A stretch of 64,000 bases of DNA from Rostratula benghalensis. Lineage: Eukaryota; Chordata; Aves; Charadriiformes; Rostratulidae. Both the position numbers and the translations under genes were made by a program. Shown piece after piece: positions 26,630 to 38,129 of the stretch. The notes under the pieces were generated by a model, which was given only the letters and a program-made list of their open reading frames with translations, had not been told where the DNA came from and made no database searches. The DNA is taken from the NCBI GenBank assembly GCA_013399305.1, contig VXAI01000191.1:1013191-1077190 (forward strand), written 5' to 3'. Numbering within the stretch: position 1 is the stretch's first letter; the number at the start of each line of letters is the position of its first letter.

Positions 26630-26995
26630 AAAATATCTTTCATATTGCAAGGGGCTTCTAGAGTTCTCTAACCTGCTCACAGCACAGTCAGCTGTGAGAT
26701 CAGACCAAGTTGCTAAAGTTTTTGGCCTGACAGGTCTAAAAAAACCTGGAAAGGATGGAGACCAAACCATCTTTTTGGGCAACCTGTTTTGCTGTTTGTC
26801 TCACCTCATGGGCTTTTTCTACTATCGACTTTGAACTTCACTTGTTTCAATTTATACCCACTGTCCCTTATCCTTCCAGGATGCACTGCTGTGAGTAGCT
26901 TGGCTCCATCTTCCTGATAGTCTCCTTCTAGGTATTGCAAGGCTGCCATTAAGACCCCACTTGCCAGATGTCTCTTCTCCAGGCTGAAGAAGGCT
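26630..26995 (-). mobile_element. old CR1 LINE 3' fragment
   Basis: Diverged minus-strand CR1. Plus-strand words include CAGCTGTGAGATCAGACCAAG, then GGATGGAGACCAAACCATCTT (CR1: GGATGGAGATTCCACCACCTC), GGGCAACCTGTT, CCACTGTCCCTTATCCTTCC, GGCTCCATCTTCCTGATAG and CTTCTCCAGGCTGAAGAAGG. These are reverse complements of the SLEIF, NRLP, RTRGN and LFSLEK blocks in CR1 order. No tail octamers remain and the frame is broken, so this is one of the oldest copies in the window. Confidence 0.82.
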
Positions 26996-27150
26996 GGAGA
27001 GGAGTCATTAGGAAAGTGAAGGGGAAATTCAAAATCATAACTGCTCAGCAGTGGTAATTTGTGAACAAGAAATGATTGGGCTTGGAGAGCAAGAAGGCCC
27101 AACCACAAAACTGTTTAAACTGGATGCGAGTAGGAATGCCAGAGACACAA

Positions 27151-27158
27151 TGACGTCA
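27151..27158. promoter_or_regulatory. consensus CRE palindrome (TGACGTCA)
   Basis: Perfect 8-bp CREB/ATF consensus, containing a CpG in otherwise CpG-poor DNA. No promoter or exon is visible nearby, so a role is unproven. Confidence 0.35.
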
Positions 27159-27459
27159 TGTGAAAAAGTGACATTTCCCTTAGTGATAATGTAAGAAATA
27201 GCCAAGGCATTGTCTTGTAGAAGGGCAGGATTATCTTGCAGCAATCCTGGAATTCAAGCATTCAAGGGCCACTTTTGAGTAGCAGAACTGTTGCTGAAGG
27301 ATGGACCCAATGCAGGGATGAGGGGCCTGATGTTGATGTTCACATGATTGGTGTAGGTGTAATTGTATATGAGGAATTGGCTCATGATGCAGCTTTGCAG
27401 ACTCCTTGTAGATGTACTTATGGCAATAGGGCTCTCTCCAATGCATTGGGGGTTTGTGG

Positions 27460-27507
27460 GTTGGTTTTTTTTTTGGTTGTTTTGTTGTTGTTTGTTTGGG
27501 TTTTTTA
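27460..27507. repeat. G/T-rich low-complexity tract
   Basis: TTTG and TTG steps with T runs. Its translations in several frames give hydrophobic runs that are artefacts. Confidence 0.85.
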
Positions 27508-29274
27508 TAATATATGTAAGCACAAATAATTTAAAAAAAAGCATAAAAGGGTGCATTTAAATCACCTCAAGGGAGAATTCCCCCCAAAAGCCAAAGATCA
27601 ACTCAAGTTATATCAAGGGCAACAAGATGAGGCAAAAGGGTGAAAAAAATGAGGAACAGTTTAATCACAATGAATAGATTAGTGGATACTGGACCAACTA
27701 GGAACTGGACAAAGGATTTGCCTTTAAAATTCAGGTGTAAGACACCACTGATAGTGGTAACATCAGTTCATCACAATGACATTCAATAGATGATGCTTAT
27801 ACACTTATTGCAATTCACTAATAGATTTGTCAACTACTAGAAAGCAACAAGAAAACAAGAAAATTTAAACAAGGAAGAGCTTCAAAGGATTGACAAAATT
27901 CCCATTTAAGCAGGTACTTTTAAGCCCTCAGGATCTATCCTGTACTTAGAGTTAAATGAGAACTTAATGATTCTGTTAAGTAATAACGTGGAATTTCTGG
28001 CTTTTACTTTGTTATTTTCTCAATAGAAAGACTTTCCTGACTCATTTGGCTGAGATGCTGGTGGACTGTTCTGCAAAACAGCCAACCACATCTGAAAGAG
28101 TAGGTGAAGAGAGGACACCAGTGATCCTGGAGGAACACATGCCAGTCTTGGTGGCTCTCCTAAGAAAGGCAACACTGCCAGGAAGGGCACAGTTCTAATT
28201 ATTTTTTACCAAATGCTTTGGGAGCTGTTTTTAAACTTTCCTAGATCTAATAAACTGGATCTAAGCACCTGCAGTCTAGTCCTGAGCCTGTGAGAGCATG
28301 GAAATTCCAGCAGGCTGTGGTAATAGCTGAGCTTTCGTCTCCTAAATCCAGCCAAGAAATTTGGCTCCTAAAATATGGATACCCAAGAGCTTTCAAAGAT
28401 TCTGCATACACAAAATGATTGAACAAAAAGTTCCCCAAACTCTTCTGACTTATTTGTAGTACTGTCAAGATGTACTGACAATAGAAGGAATATATTTCCT
28501 GGATGAAAGAGATGAGCAGGCAGCATTTTCAATAAGTGCAATAGCTTCACAGATGGTGGATGTAGTATATACCACAATTCATCAGATTATAATGAGCCAG
28601 TGAATGCAGGATAATCTGAAGTGACAATACAAACTGATGCTTGCACTCCATTTCACATTAAGAACTGCACAGTATTTTCATAGAAATAGTTATCTACTTA
28701 TACAATATATTTGTTCTCATCCTCAGAACGGAGGAAAGAATGTGCAGCTATGGCACAGTTGAATGCCTATGATTTCAAGATTAAAAAGTACGTTTTGGTC
28801 CTCTAAAGTGCTAGTCAAATTTTATTCTAAGAAAAAAACCCAGCTATTATGAGAGGCTTATGATGGAAACCTTTTAGCATGTGACATGCCTCAGGCATAT
28901 TCAAATTTCTATTTGACATTTTCAAGAGTACCATAATCTAACATGACTGACAAGCTGTACTGCAGAAAATGGAGCTTGAAATAAAACTGTTTTATTAAGT
29001 GCCACTATAGATAAAATAGTTGTTTGTACTTTATCCTGTATAATTCCTAAAAAATAACTCTGTGAAGGCTGCTCCCTGTCAGGGTACGTAGATTGCCATT
29101 ATATGCTTCCTGAAGAACTAGAATAAGGCAACAATGTGTGCACTACTGTTAAGAGGTCGGCTAAAGGTTAAAGCTATTTTTACTTGTGGAAACCCCTTTA
29201 CTAGTTATTTGAATGCTGTTGAGTTAATGACTTTAATTAACCAGTTCCCTGGTTCAATATTTTTTTAAAAATTG

Positions 29275-29328
29275 TTTTGCTAGAGAATTAGGGGGTTTAC
29301 ACAGCCCAATTAAACCCCTTTAGCAAAA
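29275..29328. repeat. imperfect inverted repeat (hairpin-forming)
   Basis: Outer arms TTTTGCTA (29275-29282) and TAGCAAAA (29321-29328) are perfect complements. Inner arms AGGGGGTTTA (29290-29299) and TTAAACCCCT (29310-29319) pair with one bulged G, leaving a loop of about 10 nt. No open frame or known transposon end is attached. Confidence 0.7.
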
Positions 29329-30491
29329 TTTTGGTAATTAATCAGTATCAGCAGGAACAACAAAATACAAAAGTATTTTCTAAGTTTTACTAAGCCTCAT
29401 GAGTCCCATTTCTCTTTGGTTGCTGGAAGAGTACTCATGAATACAAGCTGCAGGATTAATTTCACTGAATCAGTGACAAAGGCAATTAGTTTTGTTGCTC
29501 CTGAAAAACAAAGCCTTATCTCTGTTTCCTATTTTACACTCATAACTTCTTTAAGATGGTAAAATAAAATGACTAACAGTTGTTAAATGTAAGTATTGCC
29601 AAAAGTACCTGTTAAAAATATCAAAGAACCATTTGGCAAGAATTCTTTTTGATATTATAAGACCTCTAATGCATGCATTTATGCAGCTTATGCATGTTTA
29701 GATGCTATACAGTACAATTTGTCTACATTTTCATCAGCTTAAACATCAATTACCTCATATTTTCATGTATTTAAAATATCAAAGGGTCACAATGACTTTC
29801 AAAATATTTTATCAAAGCCTGTTAGGGTCAAAATGACTTAATTGATCGTGACTGGTACCATGACAACTCCTTGAAAAATGCTGTATTGAGACATGCTCAT
29901 CACAGTGTCAAAACATCATCACTTTCCTTTGAACAAAGTCAATAGTGCTACAGATTGACACAGCACAGTACCTTTCTAGTCGTTACCTAATTAATAATAA
30001 AAGACTTCTCTTGTGTCAAAGGCACATCATTCTTCCTACTCCTATTCTAAGAAACACATCAGTCACCCACCTGTGCCAACAGCTTCCTACTAAATTCAGT
30101 GCAATGACCAAGACCTTCCACATTAGCCACACAGTTCTTTCTATTGAGCATTTGCAGTATTGAGCAGTTACTCTACTTTCTCCAATGAAAACAGAGACTA
30201 TTTTTGTTTATATGAATCTAAGCTGAATTTTAATATATTCAGATAATAATAACAATTATTGCTATTGTTCTAGTAATTTATGCACTTTTCCATATCACAA
30301 AATATCACAAAAATAATATGGCAAAAAATAATGCTTGACAGTTCTAGTAGATGCAAGCAGACACTGCAAGGAAATATGCACAATATAATAGGTAGAGCAT
30401 AAGAGACTTTGAACTAGTTGTGTGTATTCATCACTCTAGAAATAGCAACGGTTTTTTCAGTGGTGCCCCTGTACTGACTAGCCTTTGCTGG

Positions 30492-31130
30492 AATCACAGA
30501 ATCATAGAATCATAAAATTTTAAAATAGATTGGGTGGGAAGGGAACTTCAAAGGCCATCTAGTCCACCCCCCCTGCAATGACCAGCCTTCTCTTCTCCAG
30601 GCTGAACATACACAACTCACTCAGCCTGTCCTCACGTGACGTGTTCCACCCCTCTGGTAATTTTTGTGGTCCTCCTCTGGATCTGCTCCACAGGTCCCTG
30701 TATTTTCAGTGCTGAGGACCCCAACTGGATGCAAGACTACAGGTGGGGTGTCACCAGAGAGGAGTAGGTTACCTTCCTTGAACTGCTGTCCACATTTCTG
30801 TTGACACAATCCAAAACATGATTGGCTTTTGGTCTGTGAACTCACATTGTTTTCTCATGTCCAGCTTTTCATCCTGCAGTACTCCCAAACCCTTCTTGGC
30901 AGAGATGCCCTCAATCCCTTCATCTCCCAGCCTGTATTGATACTGGGGGTTGCCCCAACCCAAATGCAGGACCTTGCACTTGGCTTTGTTCAACCTCATC
31001 AGGTTCACATGTGCTCACTTCTCAGGCCTGTACAGGTCCCTCTGGACAGCATCCTGTACCAGAGACTTGTCAACCACACCACTCAGCTTGGTGTCACCTG
31101 CACACTTGCTGAGGGAAGGTAATGCTCTTA
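30492..31130 (-). mobile_element. CR1 LINE fragment with 3' tail and internal deletion
   Basis: Minus-strand CR1. The tail AATCACAGAATCATAGAATC begins the element at 30492. After CCCTGCAATGACC (near 30585) the sequence jumps to AGCCTTCTCTTCTCCAGGCT, skipping about 300 bp of the usual element. To the right the minus-strand frame reads [20 protein letters not shown] and then [12 protein letters not shown], matching the CR1 block [20 protein letters not shown]. Near 31072-31107 it reads CAGDTKLSGVVD, the FADDTKLGG catalytic block with one aspartate changed to glycine. The enzyme is therefore dead, besides being truncated. Confidence 0.92.
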
Positions 31131-31574
31131 GCACTCCATGCACAATACTGAGCTTGTTCTGCAAATGCACCTGCTAGTTCTTCAGATCTCTACTCTGATG
31201 TCCACTGAAAGGCATAGATGAGTCAATCCTTGGGTAAAGCTTCCTAAGGCCTATTTGCATCCTTAAAATATGTGTTCAATACCACTCTTGGTTACTCCTG
31301 GAATTGGGGGAAAGCATGTACCTCACGTCCAGAATGCCAACTGGGGAAGAGTACCTCTGGGTATTAAAGTCTGTTGATTGAACTGCTCTTAACAGTCCCT
31401 ACTTCTGAATTCTACAAAAACAGTGTAAAATCACAAAGAAAAGATTTATTTAATGACGCTGCCTATTAATCATCCCATAAGGCAAGACCTGCCCATACAG
31501 ACAAAGAGTTCCTTCTGCCCTCAATATTAAAACTTGGTCTCTTTCAAACAAGTAAGAAGCTATTTACATCACTG
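31131..31574. other. unassigned spacer between two CR1 pieces
   Basis: About 440 bp with no recognised element. It separates a minus-strand CR1 from a plus-strand CR1 whose reverse transcriptase parts face each other. Confidence 0.45.
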
Positions 31575-32095
31575 CTTCCTGGATGAACAGATGACAAACT
31601 GCAAGACGTGGATGCCATCCTAAGGAACCTCAGCAAGTTGGAGCAATGGCCAGCAGGAATCACATAAAGCATAAAGTTCAACAGTACCAGGGGTAAAGTC
31701 CTGCACCTGGGCTAGGACCACACTGTGCTTTGATATAGTCCTGGAGCTGAATGGCTCAATGGTAAAGCTGCAGAAAAGGACCTGGGGACCAGGTGGATGC
31801 AGGGCAGTGTTGTGCCCTGACAGCAGTAAATTCTAAACATGTAGTAAGCTGAACTAGAAAATGCATAAGCAGACAGAAAGTCAAAAGATGTGATTTTTCC
31901 TCTTTACTTCACACTTATCTGGTTGCACCAGGCAGATTGTCTAGCTTGATTCTCTCCTCTCTGAGTACAAAAGAGATAATGAGAAACTGTGAAGTCCAGC
32001 CACTAAAATGGTTGGAGGGAGAAGGACAGGACCTATGAGAAGCTGGTTCTTTTAAGTCTCTCGAGCTTGGTTCAACAATAAAGGTCCTGCTATGG
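31575..32095 (+). mobile_element. degenerate CR1 LINE fragment
   Basis: Plus-strand CR1 relic. Recognisable words are GGATGCCATCCTAAGGAACC, AAAGTTCAACAGTACCAGGG and AAAGTCCTGCACCTGGGCTA (CR1 codons for KFN..GKVLHLG), then GAAAAGGACCTGGGGACC (EKDLGT), and after a diverged gap GGACCTATGAGAAGCTGGTT (SYEERLREL) at about 32026-32046. Stops and indels interrupt every frame. The central part (31860-32000) is not convincingly CR1 and may be an insertion or heavily mutated. Confidence 0.75.
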
Positions 32096-32277
32096 AACTC
32101 TTGATCATATTAGTAAAATTTAGTAATATGAATCCTTGGGTTGTTTTTTTTTTTATTATTTCTGATGGCAGAAATACCTAATTTAAAACATTTGAAGTGC
32201 AAAGTTGTAACCGTGCCTTGATGATTTAAAGAAAGCTGCTAAGAAAGCTGGAGAGAATTCCACAACACCCCCATCTT

Positions 32278-32289
32278 CCCCCCCCCCCC
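32278..32289. repeat. C12 homopolymer
   Basis: Twelve consecutive C. Confidence 0.9.
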
Positions 32290-33032
32290 ATTACCTCAAA
32301 GACTCCCTTTTCTTCAAAAACTACTGAATGTTTAAAGGTTTAAAGGCAGTAAGTGACAAGTAAGAATAAAACTTGGCTATTCCCAAAGGAAGTCTGTAAT
32401 GAGCACTTTTAAACACTTAGGGATATTATGTAGTTGTCAAAGCTGCTATGCTTTATGACTAAAAAAATAATAAAAAGGAGAGGAAGAAAAAAGAAAAAGT
32501 TGTGCAGTGAATAAAAGAACTATTAGACTCAGATGAATGGGGCAGGGGGGAGGGAGGCCAAAGAGCTCACAAGAAGCTCAGCACTGCAGACCAAGCTGAA
32601 TTTTGCCATTCTAAGGATCAAGAACAAGAGCCTAGACTGGACTGAACTGTCTCTCTGGAGGAAAGGAGCAAAGCTAAAGTAATGTAAAGTAATGTTGTTA
32701 CAGAAAAGAGGAATGGAAACTGAATTCTGTTTACAGACTGATCAACATTCAGAGGTAGCCACAGGTATATATTGTCCCTTTACAGTAGCTGAAACCCTGC
32801 TTTCTAGGATGTCAGAAGTGGCAGAAATGAACCTGGGAAGTAGGTTTCACTGCTGCTACTTTGGTTCCGGTGTCTACTCAATTACCTGTGAGCAGGTTTA
32901 CTGCTGTGACTTCCCAAGGGTATGTCAAATATTTAAACAGTGCATCTTATTTAATAATTGATGTAAAAGATTATTTTTGAGGTCTCTGAATTAGTTTCCA
33001 GTTTCTATCTGCAAGAATCTATACATTCAGAT

Positions 33033-33182
33033 AGAAGAGAAGAGAAGAGAAGAGAAGAGAAGAGAAGAGAAGAGAAGAGAAGAGAAGAGAAGAGAAGAGA
33101 AGAGAAGAGAAGAGAAGAGAAGAGAAGAGAAGAGAAGAGAAGAGAAGAGAAGAGAAGAGAAGAGAAGAGAAGAGAAGAGAAG
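33033..33182. repeat. (AGAAG)30 perfect pentanucleotide microsatellite
   Basis: Thirty uninterrupted copies of AGAAG, 150 bp, pure purine on the plus strand. It abuts the 3' end of the minus-strand CR1 at 33183, where the CR1 octamer tail (in reverse, ATAGAATCATAGAAT) would be expected. The joint AGAAGATTTCAGTTGG lines up with the CR1 end AGAATATTTCAGGTTGG known from the copy at 8916. This suggests the array grew out of the CR1 tail. A complete lack of interruptions indicates recent expansion. Confidence 0.97.
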
Positions 33183-33427
33183 ATTTCAGTTGGAATGGGA
33201 CTACAGTGATCATCTAGTCCAACTGACTGACCAATTCAGGACTGACCAAGTTAAAGCATGTTATTAAGGGCATTGTCCAAATGCCTCTTAAGCACTGACA
33301 GGCTTGGGACATCGACCACCTTAATAGGAATACTGTTCCAGTGTTAAACCACACACTCAGTGAATAAATGTTTCCTAATGTTAAGTCTAAACCTCTCTGG
33401 TGCAATTTTGAACCATTCCTATACTTA
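33183..33427 (-). mobile_element. CR1 LINE 3' end with expanded microsatellite tail
   Basis: Minus-strand CR1 tail. Plus-strand words: GATCATCTAGTCCAACTGAC, AAAGCATGTTATTAAGGGCA, TTGTCCAAATGCCTCTTAAG, GACAGGCTTGGGACATCGAC, CACACACTCAGTGAATAAAT and GCAATTTTGAACCATTCC. It belongs to the same subfamily as the copy at 8916-9492. It stops being recognisable after about 33427. The usual terminal octamers are replaced by the AGAAG array. Confidence 0.9.
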
Positions 33428-34217
33428 CTGAAGAGTACTTAACTAGACTGAGGTGTTCCACTGAGCTTTTGATGTCCTCCCTGTTACGTGAAAAGGCAAC
33501 ATCATTGAAGAGGCTTTTCTGCCCCCTTCCAATAGCTGCACAAAGATAATGATGGCAGCCAGAGATCTGACATATTTTCTGTCCTGTGAGATACATATTG
33601 TACACAAGGTCACTAGGGAATACAAGGCTTTGACCAAGTATGAGCAACAGAATGCTGGAATTCATTTATCTTCCACACTTGTGCATTGTGATATGCTGTG
33701 TGCAGCCTAGTGGGATTTTATACTGGTACTTTCTCTGATTACCCAGTTTATTTCATCTGGGGTTGCTGCCATGAATTCTTATTGGCAGTGTACCTTGGAA
33801 TGGATAAAAATCAGCATATCCATCCTGTGGGAAATCTCCATATTACAGTGTTGTCAGCCAGAAGCAGGATAAAAATTTGCAAATTGCTTTTATCTATACA
33901 GTCCAGTCAATTTTATTTGGAAAACTGTGGACTTGTTTTCAGATCTACAGGAACAACCCAGATTCTGTGCCCTTCCTTCACCACACACTCTCTGTGAGGC
34001 AAAACCCATAGGGCCACTTGAAAGCAATGGCTGGCATGAGAGATGGCTAATCACTTTGGGAATACTTTGTAGTATGGCAAATGGAAATAAAGTAGATGTT
34101 TAAGCTCACCTGACTTCAAACCGTGGAAACTAATTAACTTTCACACCTCTACATTGTGGGCACTGTATTTGGCTAGAAGAATAGATGATGAATCTCCGTT
34201 TCTTAAAACTGTAAAGG

Positions 34218-34268
34218 TAAAAAGAAAAAAAAAACCAACAAACAAACAAAACCCAAACAAACCCAAAA
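34218..34268. repeat. A/C-rich low-complexity tract
   Basis: AAAC/AACA steps and A runs over about 50 bp. Confidence 0.8.
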
Positions 34269-35790
34269 GCATTCACCTTGTTTTCAACTGAATTTCACAA
34301 AAGCCTGAAATTTGAAGGGAGTTAATAAGGAAGTTTACTGTTTGTACCTGGTTCAAATCTGAAAGCACTATATTCTGGGGATTTTTCATTTGTTTTCCAT
34401 AAATCTCATCTCCTCAATTGAAAAACAACCATAAATCCAATCCATCCTTGATCTTTCTGTAAGTCTTAAAAAATAAATAGGCCTTTCTTACAGAGTTATG
34501 AGGAAAGATAAAACAAATGTTATGTTACTTTTGAAAAGGTGTAATTTCCAGGAACTCAGCTAAAATCCTAACTTTGTGTCACATATGAGAAAGTTTCCAC
34601 ATACAGTAGGAGTTTCACAGTTTAGATTTTCATCAATGGAGTATTACTACAGCTGCAAATGAAAAGTCTAGCTTTTGGATTGATATTAAATTTTTTGTGT
34701 TAGATTTTGATGTCTTCCATAGTTAGTGGGAAAAGTTCAACATTTTTTTAAGAGGATAAATGAGGTCTATATAGCAAGTGGGTAGGTGTGGAATAAGAAT
34801 AGATGGGAGGATTGTGTCTGGAAACCCACACCTTACTTAGGTTTAGGTGTTTATCTGAGATGCAGTGAAGCATATTTGTGAAATAAGTCAATTTGAAATC
34901 ACCTTATAACTTAGTTGTGTACCTAATTTCAGCAGCAGACCATAAGTTTTATGTAAAATTGCTCTGGTTAGAATACCCTTGCAAAAAGCAGAAATGAGAT
35001 CCAGCCTTACTTCAGGCTGGAATTTTGTGAATGTACAGCTTCAGCTTCAGCATCCAGGGGTGGAGTTCATCATAGCATCAACTATCAGGGTTTCAGAAAA
35101 ACGAGGATTAGAACTTTTTATGTCAGATCTTGAGAGGCTACCACTTAACACCAACTGTGAGATTATTCTCCTTGAAGGAAAGGAAAAAGTCTGATGTTAA
35201 GATTAGATGCAGTTACTAAGGGGTTGTTGGTAATGAGCATGTTTTAGGTTAGGTTCTCTTCCTTAACAAGAGATTGTAACCCAGAGTTGCAAGATGAGAT
35301 GTACTACCACCATTGCTTGTAAAGCTAGGCTAAACCTTGCCTAGTCTTTTCCTGTCCCCAGGTGTCTTTAATTCCTTTCTGCCTGGGTATCCTGATAGGG
35401 CTGCAGGGGTCTTATACCAGACTAATGGGTGAGTTTGGACAGTACCCTGGCTCACAGTGGCAGTGGGGGTGAAAAGTCCAAATGTCCAAGAAGTTTAAAA
35501 TCCAGAAGACTAATTTCTGCAGGTTCCTCTACTCAATCATATTCCAAAAAAACCAAGAACCACCTCTTTTGGCACCATTAGGATCAGATTATTTTTTTTC
35601 TTATTAACATCTCTTTAGTTGTAATCCTGGTCAACACTCCCAGGGAGCAGAAGAGCAGGCTTCAAAGACCCTCCTTCTGCTGAGAGTCTAAAATATAAGT
35701 CTTTAGCTCCTTTGTTCACACATTAAGCTGAGGGGCTCTGCATTGACAGCATCTGCCAGAGTAGTCAAAATGGGGTTTTTTGATACAAAC

Positions 35791-35814
35791 ACTCAAGGTT
35801 TTTAAACCTTGAGT
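35791..35814. repeat. near-perfect palindrome, 11-bp arms
   Basis: Arms ACTCAAGGTTT and AAACCTTGAGT are exact complements separated by TT. It looks like a cruciform or hairpin element, but there is no gene end beside it, so it is not called a terminator. Confidence 0.85.
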
Positions 35815-36404
35815 AAACTGAGGTGCTGACATTTCTCAGAATGTAAGAAGTAGTAGAAATTCAGCCTCCTAACTGTAAACACCATAACTTTGGTACTGGG
35901 GCATTTAAACAGGTAGACAATGATTTCACCTTCTGAGTCTCCATGTTATGTACCTACAAACAGGTTCACAAAACCATTTAGACTCCTACATCCCATTTAA
36001 ATTTAAATTAAACTGAGTGCAAGCTCCTAAGTGCCATTGAGAATCTGAATCCTTAATTTCAGTTAAAGTGAAACTTAGGCACTTTTAGATTCAGAGAATT
36101 AATCACTATAAATCTGGGCTGAGTTCCAAGTTCCAGGAAGCTTGAAAATTTGATAGTTACATACTATTCCCTTTAGATTTCCCTTCCCCAAAGGATATTT
36201 TAGCCTATTTTGTTGAAACCGAATATTAAAGCTGCTATTAAACCTTATACTGTCAGTAAGTAAAAATTTGGTGAAATAAAACCAGGTTTTTATATCTCTG
36301 TATAGGAACTGGAACTTGAAAACAGTAAGGGCGCACCAAACAATACTGTGTTTCATGAAGAAAAATACACTGCACAATATTCTATATAAGATTTCAAGTC
36401 TTGG

Positions 36405-36461
36405 GGTTTTTTGCTTTTTTTTTCTTTTTTTCCCCCCTTTTATTTTTTTTTTTCTTTTTAT
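36405..36461. repeat. T-rich low-complexity tract
   Basis: T runs with C/G interruptions, including a C6 run. Confidence 0.85.
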
Positions 36462-36504
36462 CAAGAACAGGATAAATCAGCACATACAAATATAATATTT
36501 ACAT

Positions 36505-37129
36505 GATCCAGCAATGTGCCCTTGTATTAAAGGAGGTGAATATTATCCTGGGCTATATTATGCCAAGTATTGCCAGCAGGCTGTAGTAGATGATCTTTTT
36601 ACTCTTTAATCAGCAAAGGTGAGGCCACACCTGGAGTACTGTGTCCAGTTCTGGGCTCCTCAGTACAGGAAGAGACATAGACATACTGGAGGTAGTACAA
36701 TGAAGGACAACAAAGATGATTAAGACATGGAATATCTCTCCTATGAGGAAAGATTGAGAGAGCTGGGACCATTCAGCCTGCAGAAGAGGTGGCTTGGGAG
36801 AATCTCATCAATGTATATAAACACCTGAAGGGAGCGTTCAAAGAAGAACGGAACCAGGCTCTTTTCAGTGATGCCCAATGACAGGACCAGAGGAAACAGG
36901 CACTAACTGAGACACAGGAGGATCCCTCTGAACAACAGGAAACACACTGTTGCTGTGAGGGTGACTGAGTACTCACAACTGTTGCCCATGGAAGTGATGT
37001 AGTGTCCGTTGTTGGAGGTATTCAAAAACCTTCTCGCTACAGTCCTGATCAACTGGCTCTTGGAGGAGAGAAGGAGGATTGAAAAAGATGACTTCCACTC
37101 CAATGTCAACTGTTTTGCGATCATGTGAT
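36505..37129 (+). mobile_element. CR1 LINE 3' end, about 625 bp
   Basis: Plus-strand CR1 running to its 3' terminus. Bases from 36509 read [20 protein letters not shown] (CR1: QQCALAAKKANGILGCIRRS), then AKVRPHLEYCVQFWAPQYRK near 36613-36672, followed by the SYEERLRELGPFSLQKR block near 36740-36790 and the NDRTRGNR block near 36878-36903. It ends with a diverged CR1 terminus (37078-37129; GATGACTTCCACTCCAATG, then GATCATGTGAT) and a TG/TA-rich simple repeat follows directly. Several single-base indels break the frame. Despite these, it keeps a long continuous match, so it is of moderate age. Confidence 0.92.
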
Positions 37130-37233
37130 AAGTATATATGAGTGTATATGTGTGTGTGTACATGTCTGTATATACGCGCACGTGATTAACATAAATAAGC
37201 ATGTACATAAGTGAAATATATATATATATATAA
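37130..37233. repeat. TG/TA dinucleotide microsatellite region
   Basis: Interrupted TG and TA runs following the CR1 end: (TG)n about 37148-37159 and (TA)n at 37216-37233. CR1 ends often seed simple repeats, and this one begins right at the tail. Confidence 0.85.
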
Positions 37234-38129
37234 AACTCTATTCCAGATATATCTATTTCTTAGGTTTATATACAAACATAAGTATATACATGTTATATTC
37301 ATTATTCCAGATATATATGAACTTTACCCTTTTCTCCCATTTACATTTTGGAATGGACAGTAGTTTCTAGGGGAATTATAATGCAAAGATGTAAATTGTA
37401 TAAAGCTGGCTGAGGTCTATTTGTACTCCATTATCCAGATACTTAAATACTGAACAATTACAAACTGTGTTCAAATTTTAAGCAGGAATACATATTTGAG
37501 CTACACAAGTGAATAAAACTGAGAATATTATCAATGTCATAGGCAGAATTGTCATATTATATATTTTGTCATTTCTAAGTAAGGAGTGGCAGCCTGGGAG
37601 ACAGTAGACTGGTAATGTGAGCCCTTTCAATTTTTCATGGACAAATATCTGCAATCACCTCTCTTGAGTTTGTGTTGTCCTTTCTTTTCCATCCCTTATG
37701 TATTGACCTGGACTCTTGCACATGATGGTATGTGATTCTATTTGGCTGTGCAGGGTTTGACTTTCTTTCATACTCACTACCCAGAAAAACTGTTTCACTA
37801 TGTGTTTCATCACATGGAACTTTGTTAAATTTGAAATTAATTTTTTTGTTCCTCTATTAAAAAAAAAAAAAAAAAGCTTTCCTGTGAACTTGAAAACATT
37901 TTTTTTTCCACGGGGATTAAATTAACTACTACTGTCAGTATTAGCAAAACATGCTTGGATTATTTCTAAATCTATATTTCAAAATTAACTATGGTGTTTG
38001 GTAGTTAGAAAATAATAATTTTTACTAGACCTTATATCCTTCTCTAAAGAAAGGAAAAGGTGGAAATATAAATGAAAAAAATCTACTTTTGATGAACTCC
38101 TTCTACCTTTTGACCAGATAACTTCAATG
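37234..38129. other. unique AT-rich non-coding stretch
   Basis: Nothing recognised apart from an A17 run at 37859-37875 and the word ATTCCAGATATAT, which occurs twice within about 65 bp (near 37241 and 37304). Confidence 0.45.

Larger units (their letters stand above)
26996..30491. other. non-coding stretch with a few regulatory-like motifs
   Basis: No transposon recognised. It holds a full consensus cAMP-response palindrome (27151-27158), a G/T-rich low-complexity tract (27460-27507), and an imperfect inverted repeat (29275-29328). The sequence at 29210-29900 is AT-rich and free of simple repeats, with several TTAATTA-like homeodomain cores. That would fit conserved non-coding DNA but cannot be shown from one genome. 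Confidence 0.45.
33428..36504. other. unique non-coding stretch
   Basis: No transposon recognised. Holds an A/C-rich tract (34218-34268), an 11-bp-arm palindrome (35791-35814) and T-rich tracts at 36405-36461. A 99-codon plus-strand open frame (33698-33997) and a 121-codon minus-strand frame (36099-36464) have no recognisable domain. The latter is inflated by the T-rich tract. Confidence 0.5.

Noticed and set aside
33019..33213. 64-codon minus-strand frame of repeated SSLLF units
   Set aside because: It is a translation of the AGAAG microsatellite, which has no stop in that frame. It is not a repeat protein.
33698..33997. 99-codon plus-strand frame
   Set aside because: No family recognised, no splice or promoter context, and length at chance level.
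34345..34365. GGTTCAAATCTG resembling a tRNA T-arm (B box)
   Set aside because: No A box, acceptor stem or anticodon arm can be folded around it.
36099..36464. 121-codon minus-strand frame starting with a lysine-rich run
   Set aside because: The start lies in a T-rich low-complexity tract, and the rest has no recognisable domain.
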